A stretch of 64,000 bases of DNA from Rhodospirillaceae bacterium. Lineage in GTDB: Bacteria; Pseudomonadota; Alphaproteobacteria; Rhodospirillales; Rhodospirillaceae. Shown here piece by piece: positions 37,879-48,789 of this stretch. Within the stretch, counting starts at the first letter, position 1. Every line of letters starts with the position of its first letter. The DNA is taken from contig JABJAH010000006.1 in the NCBI GenBank assembly GCA_018666155.1, positions 36,579 to 100,578 of the forward strand, read 5' to 3'. Both the position numbers and the translations under genes were made by a program. Below the pieces are notes generated by a model that was not told the DNA's origin, did not search any database, and was given only the letters and a program-made list of their open reading frames with translations.

Positions 37879-40218
37879 TCAGGCTGCTTTGGTCGAGGCG
37901 CGCTGAATCGCCTGCCATATTTTGAGCGGCGTCATTGGCATTTCGATATCGCTCACGCCAAGTGGAGCCAGCGCGTCAATCACTGCGTTGGCGACGGCCG
38001 GTGTTGATCCGATCGTACCTGCTTCGCCAGCACCTTTGGCTCCAAGCCGATTGCTCGGCGACGGCACCTCGGTGTAGTGGAAATCAAAAGGCGGAATGTT
38101 ATCTGCACGCGGCATGATGTAGTCCATGAAGGAACCGTTCACCAATTGCCCAGTCTCATCATAGACCGTCTCTTCATATAAGGCCTGACCGATACCCTGG
38201 CCCGCGCCGCCAAGAATCTGGCCCTCGAGCATAAGTGGATTGAGGATGCAGCCGATGTCATCTTCAATGACATAGTTAATGAATTCAATTTCGCCAGTGT
38301 CTTGGTCGATTTCGATTTCACAAAGGTGGCAGCCATTGGGAAATGTCGGCGCGACCGGTGGTTGCTCGACGACCGTCACAAGTCCGGGTTCAACGTCGTC
38401 GGGGCGGAGGCTGTCATCGAAAGAGGCCTTCGCGACATCAGCCAGCGATGTGGTGCGATCTGTGCCCGAGATGCGAAAAGCGCCGTCCTTAAACTCGATA
38501 TCGACTTCCGCGGCTTCCAACAGATTGGCCGCAACCTTTTTGCCATTTTCTATCAGAGCTTCGGCCGTGGTCACGACGCCAGAACCGCCTGCGGCTAGGG
38601 CGCGACTTCCGCCTGTTCCCATGCCTTGCTCAATGTCATCCGTGTCGCCCATGCGGACTTCGACATCATCCATCTCGATGCCCAGGGTCTCAGCAGTCAG
38701 TTGCGAGAACGTGGTCTCTTGGCCTTGACCGTTATTTTGGCTTCCGCTTTTCACTAGCACTTTGCCATTCTCGTCGACGGATAGCCGCGCGTACTCGGTC
38801 GGACCGCCGCCGCAGGCTTCGATGTAATAGCTCATACCTAGGCCACGCAGTTTGCCTTTGTTCGCGGCGTCTTGGCGGCGCTGCTCGAACCCGGACCAAT
38901 TGGCCCGTTTCATCGCCAATTCCATCAGCTTGGTGTACTCGCCCGAGTCATAGGGCATGCCGAGCGGGGTCTTGTATGGAAAGGCTTCGGGTTTAATAAA
39001 GTTGCGGCGGCGCAGTTCGTCACCAGCAATACCAAGTTCGCGTGCAGTTTTATCGACCAACCGTTCCATCACATAAGCTGCTTCCGGACGGCCCGCACCG
39101 CGGTAGGCATCAACCGGCGCGGTGTTGGTCATAGTGACTTTAACGTCGACATGGGCGGCTTCCAAATCGTAGCACCCGCAAAGCATTCCGCAGCCCGCCA
39201 TGGTCGGGATCATCGCCCCGAACTGTGAAATGTAAGCACCGACGTTGCCGAGTGATGAGACGCGAATTGCGAGAAAGCGGCCCTCTTTCGATACGGCTAA
39301 CTCAGCGTGATTGATTTGGTCGCGGCCATGGGTGTCGTTGAGAAAACTCTCGGTACGGTCACCGGTCCATTTTACTGGACGGCCCACAGCCTTTGTTGCG
39401 AACAACGCGGCCAACGGTTCATTGAAGAGAAAGTTCTTCATACCGAAACCACCGCCGACGTCGGGGCAAATGACCCGGAGTTTTTCAACCGGAATATTGG
39501 CTGCTTTCTTGCCCTTCTTGCCAGTGATCCACTCGCGCAATTTGTGAGACCCTTGAGTCCCTGTCGTCAGCGTATAGCGGTCGCCATCATATTCGGCGAG
39601 CGCCCCGCGGGGCTCGATGGCAGTGGGCGCGATGCGATTGTTGACCAGATCAATAGCGACGATTTTATCAGCTTTGGCGAAGGCCGCCTCTGTGGCGTCT
39701 TTGTCGCCCATCGACCAGTGCACCAGCAGGTTGCCCGTGAAATCATCGAATAACTGCGGGGCGCCGTCTGCCAAGGCAGACTTCATATCGGCCACGACCG
39801 GCCGTTCATCGTAATCGACTTCAATCAGTTCGGAGGCGTCGCGGGCTTGATCTAAGGTTTCAGCAACGACCACGGCTACTGGCTCGCCGACGTAACGGAC
39901 GCGGTCTTTTGCGAGAATGGGGCGATGGGGTGCTTCGGGCGCCGTGCCGTCGGGGCCGGGTGGAATGGAGTCGGCGGGCATGTCGGTAAATCCGGCGGCT
40001 TCCAGGTCCGTATTAACAAAAACGCCGAGCACGCCAACCGCGACTTTCGCGGCAGTCGTATCAATGGATTTCACGTCCGCATGGGCATAGGGCGAACGCA
40101 ACACGGCCATCCAGCTCTGGTTGGGGCGATTGACGTCGTCGGTGTATTGTCCGGTCCCGGTCACGAAGCGTTGGTCTTCGATGCGCCGGATCGGCTGTCC
40201 CATTCCGAACTTGCCCAT
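37879..40218 (-). CDS. Molybdopterin hydroxylase large subunit, form II CoxL-like
   Basis: A 779-aa large subunit of the xanthine-oxidase/aerobic CO-dehydrogenase family that binds molybdopterin-cytosine dinucleotide. It begins MGKFGMGQPIRRIEDQRFVTG, has PDVGGGFGMKN, and carries AYRGAGRPEA where true CO dehydrogenases (form I) have AYRCSFR. So this is form II, whose substrates are mostly unknown. GAKGAGEAGTIGSTPAVANAVIDAL near the end includes the catalytic-Glu segment GEAG. The genes for the FAD and 2Fe-2S subunits usually next to it are absent here. The ATG at 40218 replaces a longer frame. It follows no operon pattern with cysQ, 24 bases downstream. Confidence 0.9.
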   Translation of the reverse strand: MGKFGMGQPIRRIEDQRFVTGTGQYTDDVNRPNQSWMAVLRSPYAHADVKSIDTTAAKVAVGVLGVFVNTDLEAAGFTDMPADSIPPGPDGTAPEAPHRPILAKDRVRYVGEPVAVVVAETLDQARDASELIEVDYDERPVVADMKSALADGAPQLFDDFTGNLLVHWSMGDKDATEAAFAKADKIVAIDLVNNRIAPTAIEPRGALAEYDGDRYTLTTGTQGSHKLREWITGKKGKKAANIPVEKLRVICPDVGGGFGMKNFLFNEPLAALFATKAVGRPVKWTGDRTESFLNDTHGRDQINHAELAVSKEGRFLAIRVSSLGNVGAYISQFGAMIPTMAGCGMLCGCYDLEAAHVDVKVTMTNTAPVDAYRGAGRPEAAYVMERLVDKTARELGIAGDELRRRNFIKPEAFPYKTPLGMPYDSGEYTKLMELAMKRANWSGFEQRRQDAANKGKLRGLGMSYYIEACGGGPTEYARLSVDENGKVLVKSGSQNNGQGQETTFSQLTAETLGIEMDDVEVRMGDTDDIEQGMGTGGSRALAAGGSGVVTTAEALIENGKKVAANLLEAAEVDIEFKDGAFRISGTDRTTSLADVAKASFDDSLRPDDVEPGLVTVVEQPPVAPTFPNGCHLCEIEIDQDTGEIEFINYVIEDDIGCILNPLMLEGQILGGAGQGIGQALYEETVYDETGQLVNGSFMDYIMPRADNIPPFDFHYTEVPSPSNRLGAKGAGEAGTIGSTPAVANAVIDALAPLGVSDIEMPMTPLKIWQAIQRASTKAA

Positions 40219-40391
40219 GGTCGCGTCTCCTATCGTAGATATAAGGTCGCCCCAGAGGGGCTTTGGCCACACAATACCTGCAGGAAAGTGACTGTCTAGG
40301 GGAACGAGACGGCGGTGGACCAGGCGCCCCCTTGTTCCCAGTCCTAGCGAACCCTAGGGTGGGTCACATCTTTAGAATTGAAGGACATGTC

Positions 40392-41879
40392 ATGAAAGTA
40401 TCGTTCGCGAAACTGGCCCGCCCCGCGTCTGGCGCTGTTGCGGTTGCCGTTGCTGACGGCGGCAAGCTCGGGAAAATCGGCCAGGTCATTGATCGCGCGA
40501 CCGGTGGGGCCTTATCGGCAGCCATGAAGGCGGCCAAGCATACTGGGCAGGCTGGCAAAACGGTAACGGTCTATGGCCCGCCGCGATCAAAACTGACGAC
40601 GGTTGTCGCTTTTGGTATCGGCAAGGCCAAGTCGATGACGGCACAGTCTATTGAAGAGGCCGGGGGAACGCTCTACGGCACGCTATCAAAAGAGCCGCGG
40701 GCGACGATCATCCTCGACGACGTTAAAAGCGCAGCTGTTGCGACAGCTGACATTGTCGCTGCCATCGCGTCGGGTGTCGCCTTGAAGTCCTACCGTTTCG
40801 ACAAATACCGGACGATGGAGAAAGCTTCTGCAAAGCCGAAACTGAATTCCATATCTGTCGCAGTTTCCGACGTTGCTGGTGCGCGCGAGGCGTACAAAGT
40901 TCGCGAGGCCGTAAACGCTGGTGTTCTGTTAACGCGTGATCTTGTGAGTGAGCCGCCAAATATTCTGACACCAGTTACTTTTGCGGCGCGTGCCAAGGAG
41001 CTCGCCGGTGGCGGCCTCAAGGTGAAAGTCATAGGCCGTAAAGAGATGGAAAAGATGGGCATGGGCGCATTGCTCGGCGTTGCCCAGGGATCCATCCATG
41101 AACCCAAACTGGTTGTCTTTGAATGGAATGGGGCCGGCAAGAATGATCCAACCGTGGCTTTTGTCGGCAAAGGTGTGTGCTTTGACTCGGGCGGGATTAG
41201 TTTGAAGCCGGGTGCCGGCATGTGGGACATGAAGTGGGATATGGGTGGTGCAGGTGTTGTCACCGGTTTGTTTAAGGCGCTGGCGGGACGCAAAGCGAAG
41301 GTCAACGCTGTCGGCATTCTCGGCCTGGTCGAGAACATGCCTGACGCGAATGCCCAGCGCCCCGGCGATGTCGTGACATCTGCAGACGGTCAAACAATTG
41401 AAGTGCTAAACACTGACGCAGAAGGCCGACTGGTTTTGGCCGATGCCCTTTGGTATGTGCAGGAGCACCATAAACCAGACACCATCGTCGATTTGGCCAC
41501 CTTGACCGGTGCGATTATTGCGGCCTTGGCTGAGCACTATGCCGGCTTGTTTTCCGATGATGATGATCTATCAGCGCAGCTTACGGACGCCGGATTGGCG
41601 GTCAAGGAACGCCTGTGGCGGATGCCTATCGGGCCTGAGTACGACAAACTGATTAACTCACCCATCGCCGATATGAAAAACCTGGGTGGTCGGTATGCCG
41701 GGGCAACCACGGCGGCTCAGTTTGTGAAACGTTTTATTCGCAAGGGAACAGCGTGGGCGCATCTTGATATCGCAGGTGTGACTTGGGCTGAGTCCGGCAC
41801 ACCCTTAGCACCAAAGGGTGGCACTGGGTATGGCGTCCGTCTGCTCGATCGGTTCGTTGCAGATAACTACGAACGCTGA
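40392..41879 (+). CDS. pepA: Leucyl aminopeptidase (M17)
   Basis: PepA is a cytosolic two-metal aminopeptidase; in some bacteria it also binds DNA. The 495-aa protein has an N-terminal macro-like domain and the M17 catalytic domain with VAFVGKGVCFDSGGISLKPGAGMWDMKWDMGGAG (Lys and Asp metal ligands) and the signature NTDAEGRLVLADAL. The start MKVSFAKLARPASG at 40392 is the family N-terminus; the frame to 40263 is an artefact. It is divergent from the CoxL-like gene. In many alphaproteobacteria pepA is divergent from lptF; here about 7.8 kb separates them. Confidence 0.95.
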   Translation: MKVSFAKLARPASGAVAVAVADGGKLGKIGQVIDRATGGALSAAMKAAKHTGQAGKTVTVYGPPRSKLTTVVAFGIGKAKSMTAQSIEEAGGTLYGTLSKEPRATIILDDVKSAAVATADIVAAIASGVALKSYRFDKYRTMEKASAKPKLNSISVAVSDVAGAREAYKVREAVNAGVLLTRDLVSEPPNILTPVTFAARAKELAGGGLKVKVIGRKEMEKMGMGALLGVAQGSIHEPKLVVFEWNGAGKNDPTVAFVGKGVCFDSGGISLKPGAGMWDMKWDMGGAGVVTGLFKALAGRKAKVNAVGILGLVENMPDANAQRPGDVVTSADGQTIEVLNTDAEGRLVLADALWYVQEHHKPDTIVDLATLTGAIIAALAEHYAGLFSDDDDLSAQLTDAGLAVKERLWRMPIGPEYDKLINSPIADMKNLGGRYAGATTAAQFVKRFIRKGTAWAHLDIAGVTWAESGTPLAPKGGTGYGVRLLDRFVADNYER

Positions 41880-41894
41880 GCGCTAAATCAGTCG

Positions 41895-42194
41895 TTAGCG
41901 GTTGGGCCGAGTGTGCTTGTCCATCTTGAACGCATAGACACAGTCCGCGTCGTCTTTAATGCCTGAGTCGCCCTTAGAGCCAAGGTCGGTGAAGAACTCT
42001 GCGATCTCTGCGGAACGGATATCAGACTCAGCCGTGCGGAACAGGCCTTTGTCGCCGTTCTTAATCTTGTGATATTTTGTCAATTCCATCTTCGGATTGG
42101 ACGAAGTTGAGACGTACCATTCCTTATAATTGCCCCCGTGCTTGCCCATGAAGGCTTGGAAGTCATCAAGGATGTCTGATTTGGATTTCGCCAT
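41895..42194 (-). CDS. Small cytosolic hypothetical protein
   Basis: A 99-aa hydrophilic, Lys- and Asp-rich protein starting MAKSKSDILDDFQAFMGKHGGNYKEW. It has no signal peptide, membrane span or known motif. The mixture of short helical and strand-like stretches (KMELTKYHKIKNGDKG, DADCVYAFKMDK) suggests a compact fold. It converges with pepA, 15 bases away. The frame is well formed and codon use resembles its neighbours, so I take it as real. I do not recognise the family. Confidence 0.6.
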   Translation of the reverse strand: MAKSKSDILDDFQAFMGKHGGNYKEWYVSTSSNPKMELTKYHKIKNGDKGLFRTAESDIRSAEIAEFFTDLGSKGDSGIKDDADCVYAFKMDKHTRPNR

Positions 42195-42511
42195 GTTTTA
42201 TCTCTACATCTAGGCCCAGAAAGAGGGACTCGCTACTATAAGCGCTGGGGTTGGTCAAATAACAGTTGTGTGCACTCGTGCAAATTGCATCTTTTCCGAT
42301 ATGTGAGTGGGCCCTATCGGCTTCGGCTAACGGAACGCCGGCTCAATCTTTGATGCAAAGTTGTCTGCACGAGCTCTCTTCATACTCGAACGCCGCCTTA
42401 TAGACATAAGTTGCGAATAAAGTCTGAATATCGGGTGGCTTATGGTTGCGCGGTCGCTGGGGCAGCGGTAAACGACAGCAATCTGCACCGCCCCCGTTTG
42501 AAAGCACGTCA
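42195..42511. other. Divergent intergenic stretch with small inverted repeats
   Basis: A 317-base region between the small hypothetical gene (minus) and the DUF1015 gene (plus). It contains TGCACTCGTGCA (42271-42282, a 5-2-5 inverted repeat) overlapping TGCAAATTGCA (42279-42289), and CTTTGATGCAAAG near 42351. These could be operators for either gene, but no protein can be named. No small gene with a ribosome-binding site is evident. Confidence 0.4.
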
Positions 42512-43735
42512 ATGCCAGAACTCGTTCGCCCCTTTGCCGCTCTCCGCCCTGCTCCTGATCAGGCGGATGCCGTTGCTGCGCCGCCCTACGACGTTTTGAA
42601 TACGGAAGAGGCCCGCGTCCGGGCAGATGGCCGACCTAATAGTTTTCTCCATATTTCGAAGCCGGAAATCGACCTACCACCCGGCACGGACGTCTACTCC
42701 CAAGAGGTTTACGACAAGGGCGCGGAGAATTTGCGCCGCTTGATCGACGACGGCGTACTGATGCGTGAAGACAAACCCTGTTACTACGCCTATCGCCTGA
42801 CCATGGGTAATCACACGCAAACGGGCGTTGCCATGGCGGCCTCCGCCTCGGCCTATGACGCCAACGACATTCGTAAACACGAATTTACCCGGCCCAAAAA
42901 AGAGGACGATCGGGTTAATCAAATCACTGCGCTCAATGCCCAAACCGGGCCGGTGTTGTTAGCCTACAAATCATCCGCTGCGGTGAAGGCTGTTCTTGAT
43001 GCCGTCACAGTGTCGGCACCAACCTATGACGTCATCGCGGACGACGGTGTCGGCCATGCTATTTGGGTGATCAGTGATGACGCTCAAATTGCGGCGCTGA
43101 CCGAAGCGTTCAACAGTATGCCGGCGTTGTACATTGCCGATGGTCATCACCGTTCAGCTGCTGGGTCCCGCGTCGCCAAAACCAAACCCGACGTCGAAAA
43201 CGCGCAGTACTTTCTGACCGTTGCTTATGCCGATGATGAGATGCGCATTCTCGACTACAACCGCGTGATCAAGGACCTCAACGATCATTCAGCCGCTGAC
43301 CTGTTAGCCAAGATTGGCGAACGCTTTGATGTCACCCGCACCGATGGCGAAGCGAAGCCGAGCAAGCCGACACAGTTCGGTATGTATCTCGATGGTGCTT
43401 GGTACCAGCTTGATCTCCATTCGGAGCATGTGCCGCAGGATGATCCCGTGGGTCGGTTGGATGTGAGTTTGCTGCATGCCAATCTTATTGAGCCGTTGCT
43501 CGGGATCGCCGATCCACGCACAGATGAGCGGATCGATTTTGTCGGCGGTATCCGCGGCTTGGGAGAACTAGAGAAGCGTGTGAACTCCGGTGAGATGGCC
43601 GTAGGCTTCGCCCTGTTCGCGACCAGCATGGCCGACTTAATGGCCGTCGCCGATGTCGGCGAAGTGATGCCGCCTAAGTCGACCTGGTTTGAACCCAAGT
43701 TGGCAGATGGTTTGTTGAGTCACGTGCTCGACTGA
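42512..43735 (+). CDS. DUF1015 family protein
   Basis: A 407-aa cytosolic protein of the DUF1015 family, found widely in bacteria and without a settled function. The N-terminus MPELVRPFAALRP and AAPPYDVLNTEEAR, then FLHISKPEID, NEHEFTRPKKE-type residues, and YIADGHHRSAAG are the recognised blocks. The ATG at 42512 starts the conserved region; the longer frame to 42446 adds unrelated residues. It stands ten bases before miaA on the same strand, so they are probably co-transcribed. DGHHR suggests a catalytic or metal-binding site, but this is inference. Confidence 0.9.
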   Translation: MPELVRPFAALRPAPDQADAVAAPPYDVLNTEEARVRADGRPNSFLHISKPEIDLPPGTDVYSQEVYDKGAENLRRLIDDGVLMREDKPCYYAYRLTMGNHTQTGVAMAASASAYDANDIRKHEFTRPKKEDDRVNQITALNAQTGPVLLAYKSSAAVKAVLDAVTVSAPTYDVIADDGVGHAIWVISDDAQIAALTEAFNSMPALYIADGHHRSAAGSRVAKTKPDVENAQYFLTVAYADDEMRILDYNRVIKDLNDHSAADLLAKIGERFDVTRTDGEAKPSKPTQFGMYLDGAWYQLDLHSEHVPQDDPVGRLDVSLLHANLIEPLLGIADPRTDERIDFVGGIRGLGELEKRVNSGEMAVGFALFATSMADLMAVADVGEVMPPKSTWFEPKLADGLLSHVLD

Positions 43736-43745
43736 ACCAAATTTA

Positions 43746-44690
43746 ATGTCGGACCAGACTCCACACGTTCTTGTCATCGCCGGGCCCACGGCCAGCGGTA
43801 AGTCTGGGTTGGCGGTGCGTGTTGCCGAAGAACTGAACGGTGTTGTCATTAATGCCGACAGCATGCAGGTCTACTCTGATCTGCGCGTTTTAACGGCGCG
43901 CCCCACGGCGGAAGACGAAGCACGAGTTCCTCACAAACTTTATGGCCATCTTGACGGCGCCAAAGCGTGTACGGCGGCCGCCTGGGCAGCTGATGCGGCA
44001 GATCAAATAAAGGTAGCCGTGGCAGCGAAAAAAGTGCCCATCGTTGTCGGCGGCACCGGGCTTTACTTAAAAGCGCTGATGGAAGGGTTGTCAGATATTC
44101 CTGACATCCCTGTCGAGGTGCGGGAAGCCGCGCGGCGATTCCGGATCGAGCAGGGCAACGACGCACTCTACGCCAGCCTCAAAGAGAAAGACCCAGACGG
44201 CGCGGCCAAGCTCAAGCCGAAAGACCGGCAGCGTATCCTTCGGGCGTGGGAAGTGGTTGAGGCCACCGGCACGCCGCTTCATGTCTGGCAACAAAAGGCC
44301 AAGGCCAAGCCGTTGATCGAAGCGCGGTACATCAGCGTCTTGTTTCAGCCCGACCGCGAAGACCTCTATAGCGCCTGCAATAGCCGGTTAGAGGCCATGG
44401 TCGAGGCCGGTGCTCTCGACGAAGTTAAGGCATTGGTGGCTAGAGACCTTGATCCCGCGCTTCCTGTCATGAAAGCCCTGGGTATTCCTGACCTGGCGGC
44501 TTTCCTGCGTGGTGATAGGAGCCTCGAGGACGCTGTAACCAAGGCTCAGCAACACACACGCAACTATGCTAAGCGGCAAATGACCTGGTTTAGAGGTCAA
44601 TTTAATGCGCAAGAGACGCTTGGCGCGCAATATTCAGAAAGTATTTTTAACGAAATCTTTCCTAAAATTCGTCAAAATCTGTTGACCTAA
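43746..44690 (+). CDS. miaA: tRNA dimethylallyltransferase
   Basis: MiaA transfers a dimethylallyl group to A37 of tRNAs that read codons starting with U. The 314-aa protein has the P-loop GPTASGKSGLAV, the substrate loop INADSMQVYSDLRVLTARPT, VVGGTGLYLKALMEGLSDIP and the C-terminal KALGIPDLAAFLRGD and YAKRQMTWFR blocks, in the standard order and length. The start MSDQTPHVLVIAG is sensible. It lies ten bases after the DUF1015 gene and before a terminator-like hairpin at 44721. Its place just upstream of ilvB is common in Rhodospirillales. Confidence 0.97.
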   Translation: MSDQTPHVLVIAGPTASGKSGLAVRVAEELNGVVINADSMQVYSDLRVLTARPTAEDEARVPHKLYGHLDGAKACTAAAWAADAADQIKVAVAAKKVPIVVGGTGLYLKALMEGLSDIPDIPVEVREAARRFRIEQGNDALYASLKEKDPDGAAKLKPKDRQRILRAWEVVEATGTPLHVWQQKAKAKPLIEARYISVLFQPDREDLYSACNSRLEAMVEAGALDEVKALVARDLDPALPVMKALGIPDLAAFLRGDRSLEDAVTKAQQHTRNYAKRQMTWFRGQFNAQETLGAQYSESIFNEIFPKIRQNLLT

Positions 44691-44720
44691 GCTATGGGGC
44701 TTGATAGTTACCCTCGCTTT

Positions 44721-44750
44721 CCGCCTCCCATCGGAGGCGGTTTGTCTTTT
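44721..44750 (+). terminator. Rho-independent terminator after miaA
   Basis: CCGCCTCC (44721-44728) and GGAGGCGG (44733-44740) form an eight-pair GC-rich stem around a four-base loop (CATC), followed by TTTGTCTTTT. This is a good intrinsic terminator that separates miaA from ilvB. It lies 57 bases before the ilvB start, so it could also act as an attenuator of the ilv genes, but no leader peptide rich in branched-chain residues is seen. Confidence 0.8.
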
Positions 44751-44806
44751 TATGGAATAGAAACGCGCCGAAACCCTAGATCGAGAGCGCGCAGGAACGG
44801 ATTACG

Positions 44807-46594
44807 ATGCCACGGGATACAATAGACGGCCGGCAGATGCTCGGCGCCCGCATAATTCTCAAAGCCCTCGAAGAGCAGGGCGTTGAGGTCGTGTTTGGGT
44901 ATCCTGGCGGCGCTGTTTTGCCGATCTATGATGAGATTTTTAAGCAGAACCGTATCCGCCATATTCTGGTGCGCCACGAACAAGGCGCGGTTCATGCGGC
45001 TGAAGGTTATGCCCGTTCGACCGGTAAGGTCGGTGTGGTGCTAGTGACCTCAGGCCCCGGCGCGACCAATGCTGTGACCGGCCTGACTGATGCCTTGATG
45101 GATTCCATACCGGTGGTCTGTTTGACCGGCCAGGTGCCGACGCACTTGATTGGTAATGATGCATTCCAGGAAGCCGACACGATTGGCATTACCCGCCCGT
45201 GCACAAAACATAACTACCTGGTGAAAGATCCGAACGATCTGGCCAAGACGATTCACGAAGCGTTTTACGTGGCGCGGTCTGGTCGGCCCGGCCCGGTCGT
45301 GGTCGATCTCCCCAAAGACGTGGTCATGGAGAAAGGTGCCTATGCGACGGCACCGCGCGGGATCAAACGCCAGCAGCACAAAACCTATCGTCCGGCGCAC
45401 ACGCCTGATCCGGCGTCCATTAATGCCGTGGTTGATCTTATGGTCAACGCCGAGCGCCCATTGTTCTATACGGGCGGTGGCGTCATCAACGCTGGCCCAG
45501 GCGCGTCTAAAACGCTGACCGACTTGGTAAAGGATACAGGCTTTCCTATTACCTCGACGCTGATGGGTCTGGGCGCTTATCCGGCGTCTGGTCCGAAGTG
45601 GCTTGGCATGGTCGGCATGCATGGCACCTATGAATCCAATATGGCGATGCATGGCTGCGACGTGATGATCAACATCGGTGCGCGCTTCGATGACCGTGTG
45701 ACCGGCAACCTGAAATATTTCTCACCCGGTTCTAAGAAGATTCATGTCGACATCGATCAGTCGTCGATCAACAAGAACGTCATCGTTGATATTCCGGTTG
45801 TTGGCGATGCCGGTGTGGCGTTGAAGGCTATTTTCAAAGCCTGGAAGGCCCGCACGACCCGTCCCAAGGCGAAGGCGATGAAAGCGTGGTGGGCTGATAT
45901 CGAACGGTGGAAAGCCAAGGATTGCTTGAGTTACACCCAAACGGGGTCGGTGATTAAACCGCAGTACGCCATCCAACGGCTGTTCGAGCTGACCAAGAAA
46001 CGTGACACCTTTATCACCACGGAAGTCGGTCAGCATCAGATGTGGGCGGCGCAATTCTGTCGTTTTGATAAGCCCAACCATTGGCTGACCTCGGGTGGTC
46101 TCGGCACAATGGGCTATGGCTTACCGGCCGCCATTGGCGCGCAAATTGGCAATCCCAAAGGGTTGGTGGTTGATGTCGCCGGTGAGGCCTCCATCTTGAT
46201 GAATATTCAGGAACTATCGACGGCCGTGCAGTACCGGCTTCCGGTTAAGGTGTTCATCATCAACAACCAATACATGGGGATGGTTCGCCAGTGGCAGGAG
46301 CTTCTTCACGGCGGTCGATATGCTGAAAGTTATACGGATTCATTGCCCGACTTCGTCAAGTTGGCCGAGGCTTATGGTATGACTGGCTTGCGCGTGCAGG
46401 ATCCAGCCAAAGTTGATGACACTATCAAAGAGATGATGGCGATTGATGGTCCGGTGATTGTCGATGTGTGTGTCGATCAAAAGGAAAACTGCTATCCCAT
46501 GATCCCGTCGGGCGCGGCTCACAATCACATGCTTCTCGGCCCCGAAGATGAGGGCGAGCAAAAGATTACTGGAGCAGGGATGGCTCTGGTTTAG
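44807..46594 (+). CDS. ilvB: Acetolactate synthase, large (catalytic) subunit
   Basis: This thiamine-diphosphate enzyme makes acetolactate or acetohydroxybutyrate, the first common step to valine, leucine and isoleucine. The 595-aa protein has GYPGGAVLPIYDEI, the catalytic-Glu segment HEQGAVHAAEGYAR, TSGPGATN, and the ThDP region GLGTMGYGLPAAIGAQ ... NNQYMGMVRQWQELLHGGRY. The Mg/ThDP motif normally begins GD; here it reads AGEASILMN with Glu460 in place of Asp, which keeps the charge. The C-terminus (DGPVIVDVCVDQKENCYPMIPSG) is usual. It is followed after 27 bases by ilvH. Confidence 0.96.
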   Translation: MPRDTIDGRQMLGARIILKALEEQGVEVVFGYPGGAVLPIYDEIFKQNRIRHILVRHEQGAVHAAEGYARSTGKVGVVLVTSGPGATNAVTGLTDALMDSIPVVCLTGQVPTHLIGNDAFQEADTIGITRPCTKHNYLVKDPNDLAKTIHEAFYVARSGRPGPVVVDLPKDVVMEKGAYATAPRGIKRQQHKTYRPAHTPDPASINAVVDLMVNAERPLFYTGGGVINAGPGASKTLTDLVKDTGFPITSTLMGLGAYPASGPKWLGMVGMHGTYESNMAMHGCDVMINIGARFDDRVTGNLKYFSPGSKKIHVDIDQSSINKNVIVDIPVVGDAGVALKAIFKAWKARTTRPKAKAMKAWWADIERWKAKDCLSYTQTGSVIKPQYAIQRLFELTKKRDTFITTEVGQHQMWAAQFCRFDKPNHWLTSGGLGTMGYGLPAAIGAQIGNPKGLVVDVAGEASILMNIQELSTAVQYRLPVKVFIINNQYMGMVRQWQELLHGGRYAESYTDSLPDFVKLAEAYGMTGLRVQDPAKVDDTIKEMMAIDGPVIVDVCVDQKENCYPMIPSGAAHNHMLLGPEDEGEQKITGAGMALV

Positions 46595-46621
46595 AGCCAA
46601 GCCCCAATTGGAGCGACTGCC

Positions 46622-48360
<1,739 letters not shown>

Positions 48361-48378
48361 AACGACGCATCTCATTAG

Positions 48379-48410
48379 AAAAAAGGGGCCGATATCGGGC
48401 CCCTTTTTTT
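48379..48410 (+). terminator. Rho-independent terminator after ilvC
   Basis: A run of A, then GGGGCC, a loop of GATATCG, then GGCCCC and seven T. The A-run and T-run extend the stem, so the structure would end transcription in both directions. It separates the ilv operon from leuA, which therefore needs its own promoter. Confidence 0.92.
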
Positions 48411-48789
48411 GTGCCTATTTCTTAAGGACTTAAACGCAATTTAACCCTTTTTCGTGCTAAGTTATTGACTTCGTGGGTGGAACGTACTTTTAAGGCATCG
48501 GTAATGCCGGTTTTGGGGTGTCCAGAACCGGTTTCGAACAAGGATAAGCAGGTGATCAATCCGGTCACAAGGACACAAAACCACATCATTTCTGCCGATA
48601 TTTCGGCGGACGTGTCTGCGTGTGGGCGTGTTTTGACCGTTCTCGGCCTGCTTCTCACAGACCTGGGTCTGCGACTTAACAGCCCCTGAGCGTCGTTCAT
48701 TACGAGCGACTGACGTTCAGGGGATCAAGCGCAGCACTGTTGTCGCTCGAACGAGCCTTCGTACAAAAACCCCAGTCGTGAGAAATATA
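48411..48789 (+). promoter_or_regulatory. leuA leader region with possible promoter
   Basis: This 379-base stretch has no ordinary gene. TTGACT (48465-48470) with TTTTAA 17 bases further is a possible, imperfect sigma70 promoter. A Leu-rich reading frame ends at 48689. Just after it, four related segments can pair in exclusive ways: 48692-48698, 48703-48710, 48742-48749 and 48752-48756. A long stem, 48683-48694 with 48712-48723, is also possible. This is the layout of an amino-acid attenuator, but no T-run follows the last hairpin, so control might act on translation or through Rho instead. Confidence 0.5.
48612..48689 (+). CDS. Putative Leu-rich leader peptide upstream of leuA
   Basis: A GTG at 48612 opens 25 codons ending CCC TGA. 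Eight codons are Leu, all within RVLTVLGLLLTDLGLRL. They use five... of the Leu codon types TTG, CTC, CTG and CTT mixed. A weak ribosome-binding site (GGCGGA) lies before it. Leu starvation would stall ribosomes here and could change pairing of the hairpins that follow (48683-48756). The frame is also open back to a TTG at 48465, so the Leu cluster could be a chance. Position before the Leu-pathway enzyme LeuA is the main support. Confidence 0.4.
   Translation: MSACGRVLTVLGLLLTDLGLRLNSP

Noticed and set aside
42271..42289. TGCAC/GTGCA palindrome as another PhaR site
   Set aside because: Half-site spacing is two, not three, and neighbours are unrelated to PHA; kept only as an unassigned inverted repeat.
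48422..48700. 92-codon minus-strand frame upstream of leuA
   Set aside because: No ribosome-binding site, Arg/Thr-rich shadow composition, and it lies across the leader hairpins.
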